From JABMQB01 sp964575025 (GTDB taxonomy: Bacteria; Bacteroidota; Bacteroidia; Bacteroidales; Prolixibacteraceae): a stretch of DNA of 64,000 nt. The notes beneath the pieces were generated by a model. That model ran no database searches and had not been told where the DNA came from. It saw only the letters and a list, made by a program, of their open reading frames with translations. Where the stretch lies: the NCBI GenBank assembly GCA_964575025.1, contig CAZNPV010000016.1, positions 7,603-71,602 on the forward strand, given 5' to 3'. A program made the translations under genes and the position numbers. Shown here piece after piece: positions 60,867-64,000 of the stretch (positions are counted from its first letter, which is position 1; each line of letters starts with the position of its first letter).

Positions 60867-63440
60867 ATGAAGCATCTTAAAAAAAAAATAATCCTGGTCC
60901 TTCTGCTTTTGCCTCTCTTCCTGGCATCCAAAGGCCAGGAACCCGCATTTGAGGAGATCCTGATCTATGTCCGGGTAGAAGGAGTCGGAGGGTTTGATGT
61001 CGATGCGCTGTACGAATATGAAAGCAACCAGCTTTATCTACCGGTAACCGACCTGTTTCAGTTCATCCGGATCAAATACGAAGTATCCCCCCCCAATGAT
61101 TCTCTTTCCGGTTTTTTTGTTCAGGAGAGCCAACCCTATCTGATTGATTATGTCAGGAAAGAGATCCGGTACCAGGGAAGAACCATCCAACTCAAAGATT
61201 CCCAGATCACGCGCAGTGCAACAAGCCTTTATCTTGCCACAGAGGTCTTTGGGGATGTTTTCGGATTGCACAGCACCTTTCATTTTAATTCCCTTTCTGT
61301 AGAGGTAAAACCGGAGATGGAGCTTCCTGTGATCCGGGAAATGAAGCTTGAACAGTTTCGCAGAAACATCGACCAGTTCAGCGATAAAGCCGGGGAAGAG
61401 GCCGATACAACCCTTCATCGTGCCTACCACCTGCTTCGTTTTGGGATGGTCGACTGGGCCCTTAATGCCACGCAATATTCCCGGAGTCCGAATGACATCC
61501 GGGGTTCTCTGGCGGTAGGTGCGGAAGTACTGGGGGGTGAAACCAACCTGGTCCTCAACTACTCCACACGCGATGGCTTTAAGATGCGAAACCAGCAATA
61601 CAACTGGCGGTGGGCCAACAACCAATCCTCATTATTCAGGCAGGCCAGGCTGGGTAAAGTCAATCCCCAATCCATTGCCTCTATCTACGACCCGATGAAC
61701 GGATTCCAGATCACCAATGCACCCACCACCTACCGCCGTTCTTTCGGATCCTACACCCTCAGCGACTATACCGAACCCGAATGGTCGGTGGAACTCTATA
61801 TAAACAACACGCTTGTGGATTACCAGACGGCCGATGCCTCGGGTTTTTACAGCTTCGAAATTCCCATGTCCTATGGAAGTTCAGAAATTCAGCTGAAATT
61901 TTATGGTCCCTACGGGGAAGAGCGTTCCCGGAAAGAAACCATCAATGTACCCTTTAGTTTTCTGCCTTCCGGAGAGCTGGAATATACCGTCTCGGGAGGA
62001 ATTGTAAGTGACAACAACCATTCACAGTTTGGACGGGCTCAGGTATTATACGGATTAAGCCGGTTTGCCACCCTGGGAGGAGGCATGGAATACCTCACAT
62101 CCATAGAAGATGGAAAGGGAATTCCTTTTCTGTCTGCCCAGGTTACCCCGCTGACCAACGTCTTCCTTGAGGTGGAGTACGCATACGGAGTGCGTACCAA
62201 AGGAGTTGCCACCTACCATCCCACATGGATGATGGCAGAAATCAATTATACCCGCTATGTTCCCGGACAGAAAGCCATCCGGTTCAATTACCTGGAAGAG
62301 AGGGAGGCTACATTGTCTATGCCGCTACGGCTCTCTTTCCTGAGGGGAAATACCCGCCTCTCGTTTAAACAGAATGTGTACGACAGGTTAACCTATAACA
62401 AGGCCGACATGACCTTTTCCACCTATATAGGGAAAGTCAATGCCAATCTGACCACCTTTGCCAACTGGGTGAGCGAGGGAAAACCTCTTATTTACGGAAA
62501 TTACGGAATGGGAATCCGGTTTGGCCGCGGGATCTCTCTCCGCACCCAAAGCCAGTTTAATTTTTCCTCCTTTTCCTTCATATCCCTGAATACCCAGATC
62601 GAAAAAAGGATTTCCCGTTCGGGGCTTGTTGCGCTGTCGTATGATGAGAACCTGGTGGCCTCAGCCCGGAGTGTGAACCTATCATTCCGCTGGGATCTCT
62701 CCTTTGCCCAGTCCAGCTTCTCCACGCGCTTTGGCACGGACGAGTTTTCGTCCAATCAGGGCTTGCGCGGAAGCCTGGCTTTCGGAAGCGGAAACGGCCA
62801 TATCCATGCAACCAACCGTTCCGCCATAGGCAGAGGGGGACTCACGATCATCCCGTTTATCGACCTGAACCACAACGCGGTGAAAGAAGAAGGCGAACCC
62901 CTGGCCCCCGGAGTAAGTACCCGGATCAGCGGAGGCAGGATGCTGGAGCATATCCAGGATTCACTTATACGGGTAACGGAACTGGAGCCGTATACAAGCT
63001 ATCTTCTTACCCTCGATGAGTCCAGCCTGGAACAGATCTCCTGGCAATTGGAAACCAGTACCTTCCGGATTTTTTTCGATCCAAACCAGTTCAAAAAGGT
63101 ATACATCCCGGTATTGCCCATGGGGGAAGTCAATGGAATGGTTTTCGTGGAAGATGAACAGGGAATAATGGGTCAGGATCGTATTGTGGTGAATTTTTAT
63201 CAGGAAGACGGAACGCTTGTACATTCAACCCTGAGCGAAGCCGGAGGCTATTTCACCTACCTGGGATTACCCCCCGGAAAATACTTCTCCGAAGTGGATA
63301 AAACCCAGCTGGAAAGGCTGTCCTTCACATCGGAACCGGAAAAAACAACTTTCGAGATCAAACCTTCCTATTACGGCGACATCGTGGATGACCTGGAATT
63401 TGTCCTGAGAAAAATAACGGCTTTTGAAGGGGAAGAATAA
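60867..63440 (+). CDS. Outer-membrane fimbrial usher-like protein (alpha/CS1-like)
   Basis: An 857-residue outer-membrane protein. After a signal (LVLLLLPLFLASKGQ) comes a ~130-residue N-terminal domain, then a long amphipathic beta-strand region like a large usher barrel. Around residues 307-355 the stretch EWSVELYINNTLVDYQTADASG...FYGPYGEERSRKE matches the plug/linker signature of CS1-type ushers (VELYxNGxLIDxQxADASG, FYGPxGE). The C-terminal ~200 residues are Ig-like beta domains (PFIDLNHNAVKEEGEPLAPGVS near 663; GMVFVEDEQGIMGQDRIVV) as in usher C-terminal domains. ATG 60867 is preferred to TTG 60855. It would export and assemble the DUF4402 subunits. Confidence 0.75.
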   Translation: MKHLKKKIILVLLLLPLFLASKGQEPAFEEILIYVRVEGVGGFDVDALYEYESNQLYLPVTDLFQFIRIKYEVSPPNDSLSGFFVQESQPYLIDYVRKEIRYQGRTIQLKDSQITRSATSLYLATEVFGDVFGLHSTFHFNSLSVEVKPEMELPVIREMKLEQFRRNIDQFSDKAGEEADTTLHRAYHLLRFGMVDWALNATQYSRSPNDIRGSLAVGAEVLGGETNLVLNYSTRDGFKMRNQQYNWRWANNQSSLFRQARLGKVNPQSIASIYDPMNGFQITNAPTTYRRSFGSYTLSDYTEPEWSVELYINNTLVDYQTADASGFYSFEIPMSYGSSEIQLKFYGPYGEERSRKETINVPFSFLPSGELEYTVSGGIVSDNNHSQFGRAQVLYGLSRFATLGGGMEYLTSIEDGKGIPFLSAQVTPLTNVFLEVEYAYGVRTKGVATYHPTWMMAEINYTRYVPGQKAIRFNYLEEREATLSMPLRLSFLRGNTRLSFKQNVYDRLTYNKADMTFSTYIGKVNANLTTFANWVSEGKPLIYGNYGMGIRFGRGISLRTQSQFNFSSFSFISLNTQIEKRISRSGLVALSYDENLVASARSVNLSFRWDLSFAQSSFSTRFGTDEFSSNQGLRGSLAFGSGNGHIHATNRSAIGRGGLTIIPFIDLNHNAVKEEGEPLAPGVSTRISGGRMLEHIQDSLIRVTELEPYTSYLLTLDESSLEQISWQLETSTFRIFFDPNQFKKVYIPVLPMGEVNGMVFVEDEQGIMGQDRIVVNFYQEDGTLVHSTLSEAGGYFTYLGLPPGKYFSEVDKTQLERLSFTSEPEKTTFEIKPSYYGDIVDDLEFVLRKITAFEGEE

Positions 63441-63461
63441 AGAATCAGGAAAAGTGGGAAG

Positions 63462-63614
63462 GTTATCAGTTGTCGGTTGTCGGTTGTCGATAGGAAATCG
63501 GGACTCCGCTTCGCTTCGTGACGGTTGACGGTTGCTTGCCCCGTGAAATTCGACGAAGGAGAATATTTCAACGGGGTCAGTTGTCGGTTATCAGTTGTCA
63601 GTTGACGGTTGTTA
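63462..63614. repeat. Heptamer arrays with CCCGAT-type module and inverted repeat
   Basis: Four heptamers (63462-63489), then ATAGGAAATCGGG and CTCCGCTTCGCTTCGTG, then an 11-bp inverted repeat CCCCGTGAAAT (63539-63549)/ATTTCAACGGGG (63565-63576), then five heptamers (63580-63614). No gene is seen in 63441-64000. Confidence 0.75.
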
Positions 63615-63628
63615 GTGACACCCCTTGC

Positions 63629-63732
63629 TGGCGCAGATTTGTAATCTGTGCCATTGCTGAAAGCAATACGATTTTAATATTCATGTTTTTTTTCAGACTT
63701 AATGCTGAGGCACGGATTGCAAATCCGCGCCA
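63629..63732. repeat. REP/BIME-like inverted pair
   Basis: TGGCGCAGATTT... (63629-63652) and its mirror GGCACGGATTGC... (63709-63732) are each hairpins and are inverted relative to each other, 56 nt apart. A smaller ATTGCT/AGCAAT hairpin (63653-63667) lies between. The layout is that of a bacterial interspersed mosaic element. Confidence 0.6.
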
Positions 63733-63938
63733 ACAAAAGGAATTAAAAGATCAATGGATCAATAGATCAGAAGGTCACTTGTTGCCCGATTTGCATACTA
63801 TTACACAGTGATACACTGTGTTTTTCTTATTCCTCTGAGCGATTCTGTGTAATACAGCACGAATCCGGCATCCGGAAATAGTTCCTTATCATTGCCCGCT
63901 CAGTAGTAACAACGACAACCATAACAACGGAATACTAT

Positions 63939-64000
63939 TGATCCTTACTGATCTATACTGATCTATACTGATCTATACTGATCTATACTGATCTATACTG
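63939..64000. repeat. 10-bp tandem repeat running off the window
   Basis: ATCTATACTG occurs five times in perfect tandem (63951-64000), preceded by ATCCTTACTG (63941-63950). The units carry GATC every 10 bp. A degenerate relative is at 14629-14706. Confidence 0.9.

Overview
The window looks like part of a Bacteroidota chromosome, probably Bacteroidales/Marinilabiliales-like; the exact lineage cannot be read from the sequence. Signs are: many genes are preceded by the Bacteroidota -7 element TAnnTTTG (sometimes with TTTG 18-19 nt upstream) and lack clear Shine-Dalgarno sequences; typical gene sets (recR + glycosyltransferase, class II xylose isomerase with a sugar/H+ symporter, nadB-nadC-coaX-lptC-ppiD); lipoprotein and outer-membrane proteins; and DUF4402 proteins. 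No rRNA, tRNA, CRISPR array or insertion-sequence transposase was seen.

Layout: 1-6 kb carries the end of a MaeB malic enzyme, a cysteate-synthase-like PLP enzyme, recR, a glycosyltransferase fused to a degenerate sugar-phosphate transferase, and a GNAT acetyltransferase. 6-14.5 kb has a lipoprotein, a nitroreductase and a xylose locus (GntR-type regulator, xylB, an ABC-type binding lipoprotein, xylA, xylose symporter). 14.8-24 kb is housekeeping: an M23 peptidase, a YitT protein, leuS, gdhA and typA. 23.6-29.1 kb is a three-gene cytoplasmic sugar operon (GH3, GH116-like, PfkB kinase). 29.6-37.1 kb holds mfd, a lipoprotein and two paralogous secreted Gfo/Idh/MocA oxidoreductases. 37.5-47.7 kb is a compact eight-gene run: nadB, nadC, coaX, outer-membrane protein, TPR protein, lptC, CNNM/CorC protein, ppiD. 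47.9-55.2 kb has a small barrel protein, an amino-acid racemase, an SDR, a two-component system with a divergent secreted protein, and a thioredoxin-fold protein. 55.4-56.3 kb is an AbiEii-type nucleotidyltransferase with its partner.

The most distinctive part is 57.4-63.4 kb: three small DUF4402 secreted proteins, a PapD-like chaperone, a fourth cysteine-containing DUF4402 protein and an outer-membrane usher-like protein. Together they look like a chaperone-usher surface fibre system in a phylum better known for other pilus types. It is flanked by about 1.1 kb and 0.56 kb of gene-free, repeat-rich DNA.

Many intergenic regions share unusual repeats: degenerate heptamer arrays (GTTGTCG/GTTATCA and YTCYTGG types), a CCCGAT hairpin joined to CTCCGCTTCGCTTCGTGTC, 10-bp GATC-containing tandem repeats, a REP/BIME-like pair, and a multi-hairpin element at 56774-57004 that can fold into a junction-like structure.
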